Shown: positions 26,996-35,486, counted from the stretch's first letter. The stretch: 37,185 nucleotides of DNA from Rhodocyclaceae bacterium (GCA_019455325.1 JACFMQ010000022.1:1-37185), one strand, 5' to 3'. Translations and numbers: made by a program. Notes: generated by a model not told the origin, from the sequence alone.

Positions 26996-29200
26996 ATGTT
27001 ATTCGGCAGAACCCAGAAGAACCCCATCAAGCTCGCCGAGCACGGCGCCGTCGAGTGGAAGTACGCGACCTGCGGCTACTGTTCCACCGGCTGCGTCATC
27101 GAGGTCGGCCTCGATGCGGAAGGGCGGGCGGTGGCCTCGCGCGGCGTCGCCGACGCCGACGTGAACCGCGGCAAGCTGTGCGTCAAGGGCCTGGTCGAGC
27201 ACCGGCTGTTCGAGTCCGCCGGCCGCGGCCTCTACCCGATGAAGCGCAAGCATTGGTCCGATCCTTGGGAGCGGACGACGTGGGACGACGCGTTCACCGA
27301 ACTGCACGACGGCATCCGCCGCACCCAGGCCAAGTACGGCCGCGACGCCATCGCCGTCATCTCCACCGGCCAGATGCTGACCGAGGAGTTCTACACGCTC
27401 GGCAAGCTGACGCGCGGCCTGATCGGCACCAACACCTACGACGGCAACACCACGCTGTGCATGGCTTCCGCCGTCTCCGGCTACAAGCGTTCCTTCGGCT
27501 CCGACGGCCCGCCCGGCTGCTACGACGACTTCTCGCACACCAACTGCCTGATCGCCTGGGGCTCGAACCTGCCCGAGCAGCACCCGATCATCTACTACCG
27601 GCTGAAGGACGCGCAGGAAAAGCGCTACTTCCCGCTGATCGTCGTCGACCCGCGCTACACCGCGCTGGCGCAGAACGCCGACATCTACCTGCCGATCACG
27701 CCGGGCACCGACGTCGTGCTGCAGAACGCGATGATGCACGTGATCTTCAAGGAAGAGCTGGAGGACAAGCGCTACATCGAGGCCAACACCAACGGCATCG
27801 ACGAGCTGCGCGCCGAGGTCGCCAAGTACGATCCGACGACGGCCTCGAAGATCTGCGGCATCAACGAGGAGACCATCCGCGTCGTCGCCCGCCTGTTCGC
27901 CAAGGCCAATCCGGGCATGTGCATCTGGACCATGGGCATCAACCAGTCCACGCACGGTTCGGACGGCGTCGTCGGCATCAACAACCTCTGCCTGATCACC
28001 GGCAACGTCGGCAAGCCGGGCGGCTCGCCGCTGTCGATCACCGGCCAGTGCAACGCCATGGGCACGCGCGAGTGGTCGTCGGCCTCGGGCCTGCCCAACT
28101 ATCGCCTGCTCGAATACGAGAAGGATCGCATCGACATCGGCAAATTCTGGAACGTCGATCCGGAGTTCTTCCCGAAGAAGGTCGGGCCGAAGCAGACCGA
28201 CATCTACCAGGTCATGGAGGCCGGCAAGGTCAAGGGCATGTGGCTGATCGCCACCAACCCCATGTCCTCGCTGCCGAACACGGCGCGCGTCAGGAAGGCC
28301 ATGGAGCAACTGGAATTCTGCTGCGTCCAGGACTGCTACACCGACACCGAGAGCGCCCAGTACGCCACCCTCTATTTCCCCGGCGGCACCTGGGCCGAGA
28401 AGAACGGCGTGATGACCAACACCGAGCGGCGCATCAACGTCGTCAACCCGGTGGTCAAGTGCCCCGGCGAGGCGCATCCCGACCTGTGGATCTTCAACCG
28501 GGCGGCGGAGCGCTTCAACACCGAGGGGAAGGTCCCGTTCCCGGAGAAGGCCGCCGACATCTTCCTCGAAATGCGCGAGATCTCGCGCGGCCGGCTCTCG
28601 GACATCACCGGCATGTCGCACGAGCTGCTGGAAAAGTACCGCGGCATCCAGTGGCCCTACACCGAGGCGCAGGCGGCGAGCGGCGAGCGGCCGCCGAAGG
28701 GCGGCGTGCGCCTCTATACGAAGGACGCCACCTTCCGCTACCCCGACGGCCGCGCCAAGCTGATCCCGCTGCCCTTCATCGTGAACTACGAGGTGCCCGA
28801 CGACGAGTATCCGTTCTGGCTGAACACCGGCCGCCTCGTCGAGCATTGGCACGGCCGCACCAAGACCGGCAAGATCGGCAACAACAACAAGTTCAGCCCG
28901 ATCCCGTTCATCGAGATGAACCCCGACGCGGCCGAGGAGATGGGCATCCGCGACGGCGAATACGTGCGCCTGGTGTCGCGCCGGTCGGATGCCGTGGCCA
29001 TGGCCAAGCTGACGCAGCGGGTGCGCAAGAACATGGTGTTCCTGCCCTTCCATTTCCACGACTGCGCCAACCGGCTGACCATCGCCAACCTCGATCCCTA
29101 TTCGCGCCAGCCGGCCTACAAGCAGTCGGCGGTGCGCATCGAGCGGATCGCCAACCAGCGCGAGGCGGCCATCCTGTCCAAGGAAATGCGCAAGTTCTGA
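26996..29200 (+). CDS. NasA/NapA-type molybdopterin oxidoreductase, catalytic subunit (probable nitrate reductase)
   Basis: A 734-residue Mo-bisMGD enzyme. The N-terminal 4Fe-4S ligands are C26-x2-C29-x3-C33 and C62 (CGYCSTGC; KLCVKG with electron-relay K64). The molybdenum ligand is C155 in TTLCMASAVSGYKRSFGSDGPPGCYDD, the form seen in NapA/NasA nitrate reductases. Other cofactor segments are WGSNLPEQHPI, DPRYTALAQNADIYLPITPGTD, GINQSTHGSDGVVGINNL, ATNPMSSLPN and the C-terminal HDCANRLTIANLDPYSRQPAYK. No Tat signal is present, so it should be cytoplasmic like assimilatory enzymes. Partners encoded downstream are membrane and periplasmic Fe-S proteins. Nitrate is the likely substrate from family and context; another oxyanion is possible. 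AAGGAAGG precedes the ATG. Confidence 0.85.
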   Translation: MLFGRTQKNPIKLAEHGAVEWKYATCGYCSTGCVIEVGLDAEGRAVASRGVADADVNRGKLCVKGLVEHRLFESAGRGLYPMKRKHWSDPWERTTWDDAFTELHDGIRRTQAKYGRDAIAVISTGQMLTEEFYTLGKLTRGLIGTNTYDGNTTLCMASAVSGYKRSFGSDGPPGCYDDFSHTNCLIAWGSNLPEQHPIIYYRLKDAQEKRYFPLIVVDPRYTALAQNADIYLPITPGTDVVLQNAMMHVIFKEELEDKRYIEANTNGIDELRAEVAKYDPTTASKICGINEETIRVVARLFAKANPGMCIWTMGINQSTHGSDGVVGINNLCLITGNVGKPGGSPLSITGQCNAMGTREWSSASGLPNYRLLEYEKDRIDIGKFWNVDPEFFPKKVGPKQTDIYQVMEAGKVKGMWLIATNPMSSLPNTARVRKAMEQLEFCCVQDCYTDTESAQYATLYFPGGTWAEKNGVMTNTERRINVVNPVVKCPGEAHPDLWIFNRAAERFNTEGKVPFPEKAADIFLEMREISRGRLSDITGMSHELLEKYRGIQWPYTEAQAASGERPPKGGVRLYTKDATFRYPDGRAKLIPLPFIVNYEVPDDEYPFWLNTGRLVEHWHGRTKTGKIGNNNKFSPIPFIEMNPDAAEEMGIRDGEYVRLVSRRSDAVAMAKLTQRVRKNMVFLPFHFHDCANRLTIANLDPYSRQPAYKQSAVRIERIANQREAAILSKEMRKF

Positions 29201-29223
29201 GAACCCGCGGAAAGCACGAGACG

Positions 29224-31176
29224 ATGTTCAAGCGCCGAGAATACGAACCCGATTACGCCTGCCTGACCGACCAGCCGAGCAAGAGCCACAACCGCTGGGG
29301 GCAGAGCATCGAAACCGTGCCGCCGGACGACCCGCGGCGCGGGCAGAGCCTCAACATCAACGGCGACGGCTGGGTCAGCGACAACCCGAACCGCTACAAG
29401 CAGCACGGCTTCTTCTTCAACGCCGACAACTGCATCGCCTGCCACGCCTGCGAGGCGGCCTGCTCGGAGAAGAACCTCAACCCGCCGCACCACGCCTTCC
29501 GCTCGGTCGGCTTCGTCGAGGGCGGCAGCTTCCCGAACGTGGTGCGGATGAACGTCTCGCTCGCCTGCAACCATTGCGACGATCCGGCCTGCCTGAAGGG
29601 ATGCCCGACCCGCGCCTACACCAAGTTCGCCGAGTACGGCGCCGTGCTGCAGGACCCGGACATCTGCTTCGGTTGCGGCTATTGCACTTGGGTTTGCCCG
29701 TACAACGCGCCGCAGCTCGATCCGGTGAAGGGCGTCGTCAGCAAATGCAACATGTGCGTGGATCGCCTCGAAGTCGGGCTGAAGCCGGCTTGCGTCGCGG
29801 CTTGCGTCGGCCGGGCGCTGGATTTCGGCGTCGTCGAGAACGTTCCGGAAGGGCGCATCCTGGCCCAGGTCGCCGTCCCCGGTTTCCCCCTGCCGGACAT
29901 CACCCACCCGAACACGCGCTTCCAGCAACTGCGCAGCCTGCCGCGCGACATGCGGCGGGTGGACAGCATGCCGATCAAGTACCACCGCGACGACGACAGC
30001 GGCGCCTACGTGCCGATGCTCGATCCCAAGTACGGCTTCGAGCGCCATTGGAGCCTGAAGAAGCTGCTCGGCTCGCACGAGAACTCGCACATCGCCTTCA
30101 CGCTGACCGCGCAACTGGCGGCCGGCGCCTTCGCGCTGCTCGCCGCCCTCGGCACCGTGCTCGACCCGCTGCGCGCGCTGCACGGCAGCGCCATGTGGCT
30201 GCCGAGCCTGTTCGCCATGTTCGTGCTGCTGATGTTCGGCATGACCAAGCTCAACCTCCACCTCGGGCGGCCGCATCGCTTCTACCGCGGCTACTACGGC
30301 CTCAGATACTCGCCGGTGGCGAAGGAAATCTTTGGCGTGACGGTATTTACCGTCGGATTGAGCGGCTATCTCGCACTGGCCGTGGTCCGCGCGTTCGGCG
30401 CGGATGTCGTGAGCTGGCTCGGGCTCGGCGGATACATCCTGACGGCATGGTTCGCCCATCCGCTGATGACCGTGGCGGAGTACCTGTGGGCCTTGGTCGG
30501 CCTGCTCGGCATTGCCTACGGCGGCTTCTACATGATCAGGCTCTACCGCATCAAGGCGCGTCCGTACTGGAACCATTGGCACACCGACGCGAGCTTCGTC
30601 GGGTCCGCGCTGTCGCTGGGCGCGCTGCTGCCGCTCGCCGTCGCGCTGCCCTTCGGGCTCGTCACCGAGCCGCTCGTCCAGGTGCTGGCCGGCGCCTCGG
30701 CGCTCGGGCTGGCGCTCGAAGGCGCCGCGCTGATCGCCCATGCGCGCGACCTGCGCGACGCGAAGAGCGAAGGCGCCGCGTCGTTCTACATCCAGACGAC
30801 CAAGTTCGGCTACCCGTACCTGTTGCGCAACGGCCTGCTCGCCGCCGCGCTGCTGCTCGCGCTCGGCCTCGTCGTGGTGCCCGGCGCCGGCCTCTGGCTG
30901 CTGCTGCCGCTGTTCGCGCTGGCCGTCATGCAGTCGATCCTCGGCCGCGCCCTGTTCTTCGCGGCGGTGATCCCGACGACGATGCCGGGCTCGTTCTTCT
31001 GGCGCAACCCCGGCTTCGTCGAGCATGCCCGCGACATTGGCCTTGCCGACATGCCGCAGGTCGGCGTCGCCTACGAACACCACCACCACTTCAAGATCGG
31101 CGAGCTGCTGGAAACGGTGAGGAATACGACGCCCAGGGAAATATGGGCGCAGACCAAGCGGGTCTTCACCGGATGA
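29224..31176 (+). CDS. DmsB-DmsC fusion: four-cluster Fe-S protein with membrane anchor
   Basis: A 650-residue fusion. Residues about 60-215 are a DmsB-like ferredoxin with four cysteine quartets, starting at C70 (CIACHACEAAC), C115 (CNHCDDPACLKGC), C148 (CFGCGYCTWVC) and C175 (CNMC...CVAAC). Residues about 290-600 are a DmsC/YnfH-type anchor with roughly eight membrane segments (e.g. IAFTLTAQLAAGAFALLAALG, AMWLPSLFAMFVLLMFGMTKLNLHLGRPHRFYRGYYGLRYSP). It should take electrons from, or give them to, menaquinol/ubiquinol and pass them to the catalytic subunit. No signal peptide precedes the Fe-S part, placing it on the cytoplasmic side, opposite to E. coli DmsB. It starts at the ATG at 29224, 23 bp after the catalytic gene, and overlaps the next gene by ATGA. 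Confidence 0.85.
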   Translation: MFKRREYEPDYACLTDQPSKSHNRWGQSIETVPPDDPRRGQSLNINGDGWVSDNPNRYKQHGFFFNADNCIACHACEAACSEKNLNPPHHAFRSVGFVEGGSFPNVVRMNVSLACNHCDDPACLKGCPTRAYTKFAEYGAVLQDPDICFGCGYCTWVCPYNAPQLDPVKGVVSKCNMCVDRLEVGLKPACVAACVGRALDFGVVENVPEGRILAQVAVPGFPLPDITHPNTRFQQLRSLPRDMRRVDSMPIKYHRDDDSGAYVPMLDPKYGFERHWSLKKLLGSHENSHIAFTLTAQLAAGAFALLAALGTVLDPLRALHGSAMWLPSLFAMFVLLMFGMTKLNLHLGRPHRFYRGYYGLRYSPVAKEIFGVTVFTVGLSGYLALAVVRAFGADVVSWLGLGGYILTAWFAHPLMTVAEYLWALVGLLGIAYGGFYMIRLYRIKARPYWNHWHTDASFVGSALSLGALLPLAVALPFGLVTEPLVQVLAGASALGLALEGAALIAHARDLRDAKSEGAASFYIQTTKFGYPYLLRNGLLAAALLLALGLVVVPGAGLWLLLPLFALAVMQSILGRALFFAAVIPTTMPGSFFWRNPGFVEHARDIGLADMPQVGVAYEHHHHFKIGELLETVRNTTPREIWAQTKRVFTG

Positions 31177-31967
31177 GCGCGAGCCGCGCCGCTGCCGGCG
31201 AAGCCCCCGCTCCGGCGGCGGCGGCCCCGCGCGCGGCGGCGCCATGGTCGGAGCGCCGGCGCTTCCTGCTCGACGGCGCGAAGATGGCCTGCGGCGTCGG
31301 CATCTTCGGGCTCGCGCTCGGCAGCCATGTCCGCCAGGCCATGGCGCTGCCGCCGGAGGCCCTGCGCCCGCCGGGCGCCGGCGCCGAGGCCGACTTCCTC
31401 GGCGCCTGCCTGCGCTGCGGCCTGTGCGTGCGCGCCTGCCTGCCCGGCGCCCTCGAACTGGCGAAGCCGGAGGCGCCGGTCGCCGCCGGCACGCCCTATT
31501 TCACGGCGCGCACCGCGCCGTGCGCGATGTGCGAAGACCTCCCGTGCGTCAGGGCCTGCCCCACCGACGCCCTCGACCACGGGCTGACCGACGTCCGCGA
31601 GGCGCGGATGGGCCTGGCCGTGGTCACCGACCGCGAGACCTGCGTGAACCACCTCGGCCTGATCTGCGACGTCTGCTACCGGAGCTGCCCGGCCGGCGGC
31701 GAGGCCATCACGCTGGAGTACCAGCAGTACCGGCGCACCGGCCGGCACGCTGTGTACCTGCCGACGGTGCATGCCGAGCACTGCACCGGCTGCGGCAACT
31801 GCGAGAGCGCCTGCGTGCTCGGCGAACCGGCGATCCGGGTGCTGCCGATCCGGCTGGCGAAGGGCGCGCTCGGCAAGGATTTCCATCCCGTGCCGGCGTC
31901 GTCCGGGGCGGCCGCCGGTTCGCCGGTCGGCGTCATGGTCGTGGCGCCGGCGGGCGCTGACGACTGA
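31173..31967 (+). CDS. NapG-like periplasmic ferredoxin-type protein
   Basis: A 264-residue MauM/NapG-family protein. A twin-arginine signal is visible (SERRRFLLDG, Arg28-Arg30, then a hydrophobic stretch CGVGIFGLALG), so it should be exported folded. After LRPPGAGAEADFLGACLRCG, typical of NapG, four 4Fe-4S motifs follow: CLRCGLCVRAC, CAMCEDLPCVRAC, CVN...CDVCYRSC and CTGCGNCESAC. In Nap systems NapG works with membrane NapH to pass quinol electrons; no napH is present here, so the DmsC-like anchor may be its partner (inference). It starts within the stop of the preceding gene. Confidence 0.85.
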   Translation: MSASRAAAGEAPAPAAAAPRAAAPWSERRRFLLDGAKMACGVGIFGLALGSHVRQAMALPPEALRPPGAGAEADFLGACLRCGLCVRACLPGALELAKPEAPVAAGTPYFTARTAPCAMCEDLPCVRACPTDALDHGLTDVREARMGLAVVTDRETCVNHLGLICDVCYRSCPAGGEAITLEYQQYRRTGRHAVYLPTVHAEHCTGCGNCESACVLGEPAIRVLPIRLAKGALGKDFHPVPASSGAAAGSPVGVMVVAPAGADD

Positions 31968-31986
31968 ACAGACTGGAGGCTCCGAG

Positions 31987-32433
31987 GTGAACGACATGAC
32001 CCTTCCCCCGATGGACAAGCGCGATTTCGAAACGCTCGCCGACTTCCGCTACGAGATCCGCAAGTTCCTGCGCTTTTCCGAGCAGGTCACGCGCAAGGCC
32101 GGCATCACGCCGCTGCAGTATCTGATGCTGCTCAACATCAAGGGTTTTCCCGGCCGCGACTGGGCGACCATCGGCGAAATCGCCGAGCGCCTGCAGGCGC
32201 AGCACCACGGGGTGGTGGCGCTGGTCTCGCGCTGCGAGAAGCTGGGGTTGGTCGAGCGCCGGCGCTCGCTGGAAGACCGGCGCCGCATCGAGGTGCGGCT
32301 GCTGGACAAGGGCGTGGCGTTCCTCGAACGCCTGAGCAGCGTCCACCGCGCGCAGCTCATCCGGCTGGACGGCAAGTTCTCGGTGCCGACCGCCGGCTCC
32401 TTCGTCGGCTGCCGGCCGCCCGGGCCGTCGTAG
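31987..32433 (+). CDS. MarR-family transcriptional regulator
   Basis: A 148-residue winged-helix protein. GITPLQYLMLLNIKG and ATIGEIAERLQAQHHGVVALVSRCEKLGLVERRRSLEDRRRIEVRLLDKGVAFLERL show the MarR DNA-binding core with the typical D-R-R wing. I start it at GTG 31987, which has GGAG 8 bases before it; ATG 31996 is the alternative. It is the last gene of the molybdoenzyme operon, 19 bp after the NapG-like gene. It may tune the regulon, but its ligand is unknown. The C-terminal tail (about 20 residues) looks unrelated to the family. Confidence 0.8.
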   Translation: MNDMTLPPMDKRDFETLADFRYEIRKFLRFSEQVTRKAGITPLQYLMLLNIKGFPGRDWATIGEIAERLQAQHHGVVALVSRCEKLGLVERRRSLEDRRRIEVRLLDKGVAFLERLSSVHRAQLIRLDGKFSVPTAGSFVGCRPPGPS

Positions 32434-32450
32434 CCTGACCCGCGCTTCGC

Positions 32451-32471
32451 CCGGCCGCGGCCTGCGGCCGG
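32451..32471. terminator. Hairpin between convergent genes
   Basis: CCGGCCGC and GCGGCCGG pair perfectly around the loop GGCCT. It fills the 38-bp gap between the stop codons of the MarR and IclR genes and touches the latter. Probably bidirectional; no T tract. Confidence 0.5.
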
Positions 32472-33266
32472 CTAACGCCTGGCGCCGACGTGGCCGAGCG
32501 CGTGCGAGATGTCGTCGGCCGCCGCCTTGACCAGCGTCACCCAGTCCGGCCGGTGCCGGTCCACCGGCGCCGACACCGAGAGGCCGGCGACCATCCTGCC
32601 CTCGTCGTCGCGGATCGGCGCGGCCACGCACTTCAGTCCGAGCTCCGCCTCCTCGTTGTCGAAGGCCACGGCGTGCCGGCGGATCTTGTCCAACTCCTTC
32701 TCCAGCGCCGGCAGCGCGGTCAGCGACGCCGGCGTCTTGCCCGGCAGGCCGGTGCGTTTGGCGTAGGCGCGTACATTCTCCGGGCCGTCCTCGGCGAGGA
32801 AGAGCTTGCCGACCGAGGTGAGATGCAGCGGCGCGCGGCCGCCGACGAGGTAGACCACGCGCACCAGCGAGCGGCCGCTCGACGTGCGCTCGATGTAGAC
32901 GATCTCGTCCTCGTGCCGGATGCCGAGGTTGATCGCCTCACCGATCCGCTCGTGCAGTGCCTGCATGTGCGGGCCGGCGACGTCGCGGATGTTCAGCCGC
33001 GACTTCACCAGGTTGCCGAGTTCGAGCAGGCGGATGCCGAGGCGGTAGGTGCCGGCGTCGTGCCGCTCGACGACGCGCGCGGTGGTCATCGCCGCCAGGA
33101 TGCGGTGCGCGGTCGAGGGGTGCAGGCCGGTGGCCTGCGCCAGATGCTTGAGCGCCACCGGCTCGGGCGACTCGGCGAGCACGTCGAGCAGCGAGGTCAT
33201 GCGCTCGATGACCTGGATGGAGTTCTTCGACTCCCTGCCTTCCTTGGGATTCTGCTGTTCTGCCAT
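32472..33266 (-). CDS. IclR-family transcriptional regulator
   Basis: A 264-residue IclR regulator. The N-terminal winged helix covers about 17-80 (SIQVIERMTSLLDVLAESPEPVALKHLAQATGLHPSTAHRILAAMTTARVVERHDAGTYRLG), and the C-terminal effector domain includes YIERTSSGRSLVRVVYLVGGRAPLHLTSVGKLFLAE and AELGLKCVAAPIRDDEGRMVAGLSVSAP. Such proteins bind small carboxylates or aromatics. It is divergent from the aldehyde-dehydrogenase-like/hydroxyacid dehydrogenase genes across 209 bp and probably controls them. It starts at ATG 33266 with AGGAAC upstream. Confidence 0.9.
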   Translation of the reverse strand: MAEQQNPKEGRESKNSIQVIERMTSLLDVLAESPEPVALKHLAQATGLHPSTAHRILAAMTTARVVERHDAGTYRLGIRLLELGNLVKSRLNIRDVAGPHMQALHERIGEAINLGIRHEDEIVYIERTSSGRSLVRVVYLVGGRAPLHLTSVGKLFLAEDGPENVRAYAKRTGLPGKTPASLTALPALEKELDKIRRHAVAFDNEEAELGLKCVAAPIRDDEGRMVAGLSVSAPVDRHRPDWVTLVKAAADDISHALGHVGARR

Positions 33267-33359
33267 GGGGTTCCTGACGTTTTTCGGGCCCGGCCGTCCG
33301 GCCGCGCCGTCGATTCCGGTCGGGCGGGCGGCGAGCGACTATAATCGCGCCAGCATGCC

Positions 33360-33400
33360 GCTTTCCGGTGTTTTTTTGTTGCACCGCGGTATCTTACCAT
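33360..33400 (+). promoter_or_regulatory. Possible fifth copy of the shared promoter element
   Basis: GCTTTCCGGTGTTTTTTTG begins at 33360 and TACCAT at 33395, the same 35-base offset as in copies 1-4. The GCTTC box has an extra T, and no ACTAGT palindrome stands upstream. A TATAAT (33340-33345) just before it offers another promoter. It drives the operon starting at 33476, about 75 bases downstream. Confidence 0.4.
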
Positions 33401-33475
33401 TTCACAATGCAAAACTGATGGGCGCCGCTCGCTGACCGGCCAGGAGCGCCGCGCCACCCGACAGGAACGACAAGC

Positions 33476-34081
33476 ATGAGATTCGACGACGGCATTCCCG
33501 CCATTCCGCTGTGGATCGACGGCCACGCCTGGTCCGGCGTGTTCGAGGAATTCATCGACGTGCGCGAGGCGGACGGCGAGGTGCGCTACCGCGTGCCGCA
33601 GTGCGGGCCGGACGAAGCGGCGACGGCGGTCGCCTCGGCGCGCCGCGCGCAGCCGGCGTGGGCCGCCGACGCCGCCGGGCGGCAGCGCCTGCTCGGCGAG
33701 CTGGCCGGGCTGCTCGACCAGTTCGGCGGCGACTTCGCCAAGCTCGTCGGCCGCGAGACCGGCAAGGACGTCGACGGCGCGCGCGCCGAGGTCGCCCGCG
33801 CCGTCGACGCGCTGCGCCAGGCTGCCGGCGCAGCGGCGGGCGGCGGCGTGCAGGCGGTGGCGAGCGACGGCGCCGATCCGCTCGCCTCGGCCGCCGCCGG
33901 GCTGGCCGGGGCCTATGCCGCCGGCGCCGCGGCCGTGGTCCTGAGCGACGCGCGCGCGCCGTCCGCGGTCTTCGCGCTGGCCGAGCTGTCGGCGCGCGCC
34001 GGCTTCCCGGCCGGCGCCCTCTGCCTGCTGCACGGCGACCCGCGGGCGCGCGCCGCGCTCGAATCCGCGCTCGCCGGCTGA
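33476..34081 (+). CDS. Truncated aldehyde-dehydrogenase-like protein
   Basis: A 201-residue protein resembling the N-terminal part of an aldehyde dehydrogenase: PLWIDGHAWSG, then the characteristic VPQCGPDEAATAVASARRAQPAWAADAAGRQRLLGELAGLLDQFGGDFAKLVGRETGKDVDGARAEV. The catalytic Cys/Glu region and most of the NAD domain are absent; a later stretch (PSAVFALAELSARAGFPAGALCLLHGD) recalls the ALDH segment before the glycine loop. The family is normally about 480-500 residues. The next gene begins four bases after the stop, so no remnant of the missing half follows. It is either a decayed gene or a repurposed small protein. ATG 33476 with AGGAA upstream. Confidence 0.6.
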   Translation: MRFDDGIPAIPLWIDGHAWSGVFEEFIDVREADGEVRYRVPQCGPDEAATAVASARRAQPAWAADAAGRQRLLGELAGLLDQFGGDFAKLVGRETGKDVDGARAEVARAVDALRQAAGAAAGGGVQAVASDGADPLASAAAGLAGAYAAGAAAVVLSDARAPSAVFALAELSARAGFPAGALCLLHGDPRARAALESALAG

Positions 34082-34084
34082 GAC

Positions 34085-35041
34085 ATGGAACGCATCGTCT
34101 ACCTCGAAGGCGAGTCGATCGTCGCCGACGTGCGCCGCCCGGCCTGCGCGCACGAGTGGATCGAGTACGCGAAGACGACGCAGGCCGAGGTCGAGGCGCG
34201 GCTGGCCGGGGCGACCATCGCCGTCGTCAACAAGCTCTGCATCGACGCCGGCGCGATCGCGCGCCTGCCGGCGCTGCGCATGATCGCGGTGGCCGCCACC
34301 GGCACCAACAACGTCGACCTGGAGGCCTGCCGCGCGCGCGGCATCGTCGTCTCCAACATCCGCGGCTACGCCGTGCATACGGTGCCCGAGCACGCCATCG
34401 CGCTGATGCTGGCGCTCTCCCGCAACCTCGCCGCCTACCGTGAGTCGGTGCAGGCCGGGCGCTGGCAGCGGAGCGAGCAGTTCTGCTTCTTCGACCATCC
34501 GATCCGCGACCTCCACGGCGCCACGCTCGCCGTCGTCGGCGGCGGCTCGCTCGGCAGCGGCGTGGCCAGGCTGGCGGCGGCCTTCGGCATGCGCGTGCTG
34601 CAGGTCGAGCGCAAGGATGCGGCCGCCTGCCGCGCCGGCCATACGCCGTTCGCCGAGGCGCTCGCCGTTGCTGACGTGGTTTCGCTGCACTGCCCGCTGA
34701 CGCCGGAGACGCGGGGCCTGATCGGCGAGGCCGAGCTGCGCGCGATGAAGCCTTCGGCGCTCCTGATCAACACCGCGCGCGGCGGCCTCGTCGACGAGGC
34801 GGCGCTGGCGCGTGCGCTCAAGGAAGGCTGGATCGCCGGCGCCGGCTTCGACGTGCTTTCGCAGGAGCCGCCGGCGGACGATCACCCGCTGCTCGCGCCG
34901 GAGCTGCTGGCGCTGCCCAACTTCCTGCTCACGCCGCACGTCGCCTGGGCCAGCCGGCCGGCGATGCAGGCGCTGGCCGACCAGTTGATCGACAACATCG
35001 AGGCCTTCGCGCGCGGCGAGCCGAAGAATCGCGTGGCCTGA
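34085..35041 (+). CDS. D-2-hydroxyacid dehydrogenase
   Basis: A 318-residue NAD(P)-dependent dehydrogenase of the glycerate/hydroxypyruvate type. Visible are the substrate loop AATGTNNVDLEACRARGI, the Rossmann loop VVGGGSLGSGVARLAAAFG, and the catalytic residues Arg232 (NTARGGLVDE), Glu261 (SQEPP) and His285 (TPHVAWAS). It reduces a 2-oxoacid to a D-2-hydroxyacid or the reverse; glycerate or a related C3 acid is likely but not proven. It is in an operon with the short ALDH-like gene before it and a ModE-like gene after it. Confidence 0.9.
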   Translation: MERIVYLEGESIVADVRRPACAHEWIEYAKTTQAEVEARLAGATIAVVNKLCIDAGAIARLPALRMIAVAATGTNNVDLEACRARGIVVSNIRGYAVHTVPEHAIALMLALSRNLAAYRESVQAGRWQRSEQFCFFDHPIRDLHGATLAVVGGGSLGSGVARLAAAFGMRVLQVERKDAAACRAGHTPFAEALAVADVVSLHCPLTPETRGLIGEAELRAMKPSALLINTARGGLVDEAALARALKEGWIAGAGFDVLSQEPPADDHPLLAPELLALPNFLLTPHVAWASRPAMQALADQLIDNIEAFARGEPKNRVA

Positions 35042-35063
35042 CGATACGCCCCGGGAGGAGATC

Positions 35064-35444
35064 ATGCCGAAGAAACCCCGTCGCCAACCCGATCACGGCC
35101 CGCGCCTGCGCGTGCTGCTCGGCGCCAGCATCGCCATCGGCCCGGGCAAGGCCGAACTGCTCGACGCCATCGGCCGCACCGGCTCGATCTCGGCGGCGGC
35201 GCGCGAGATGGGCATGTCCTACCGCCGCGCCTGGCTGCTGGTCGAGGCGGCCAACGCCGCCTTCGTCGAGCCGCTGGTCAGCACCGCCACCGGCGGCAGC
35301 GGCGGCGGCGGCGCACATCTGACCGACTTCGGCCGCATCGTGCTCGATCGCTACCGGCGCATGGAGTACCACGCGAGCGCCGCGGTCGCCGCGGAATTCG
35401 CGGAGTTCAAGACCCTTCTTCGGCCGCTCGACGATACGGCATAG
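35064..35444 (+). CDS. ModE N-terminal-type winged-helix regulator
   Basis: A 126-residue protein matching only the DNA-binding domain of Mod[77 protein letters not shown]. Full ModE (about 260 residues) has a C-terminal molybdate-binding (TOBE/Mop) pair, missing here. Short ModE-like proteins without it occur in many proteobacteria and are thought to regulate molybdate or molybdoenzyme genes. A strong GGGAGGAG precedes the ATG. A terminator follows. Confidence 0.85.
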   Translation: MPKKPRRQPDHGPRLRVLLGASIAIGPGKAELLDAIGRTGSISAAAREMGMSYRRAWLLVEAANAAFVEPLVSTATGGSGGGGAHLTDFGRIVLDRYRRMEYHASAAVAAEFAEFKTLLRPLDDTA

Positions 35445-35486
35445 CGCCGGCGGCTCGAAATTCAGGAGTGGACGGAATCTCGGCAG

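Noticed and set aside
26914-31176. A 1420-codon open frame that looks like a giant fusion
   Set aside because: The first 770 codons are an Arg/Pro-rich shadow of the molybdoenzyme in another frame. The Fe-S/anchor protein has its own ATG at 29224.
33476-34084. Frameshift in a full aldehyde dehydrogenase gene
   Set aside because: No ALDH sequence continues in any frame after the stop. The next gene starts four bases later and is a complete, different enzyme.
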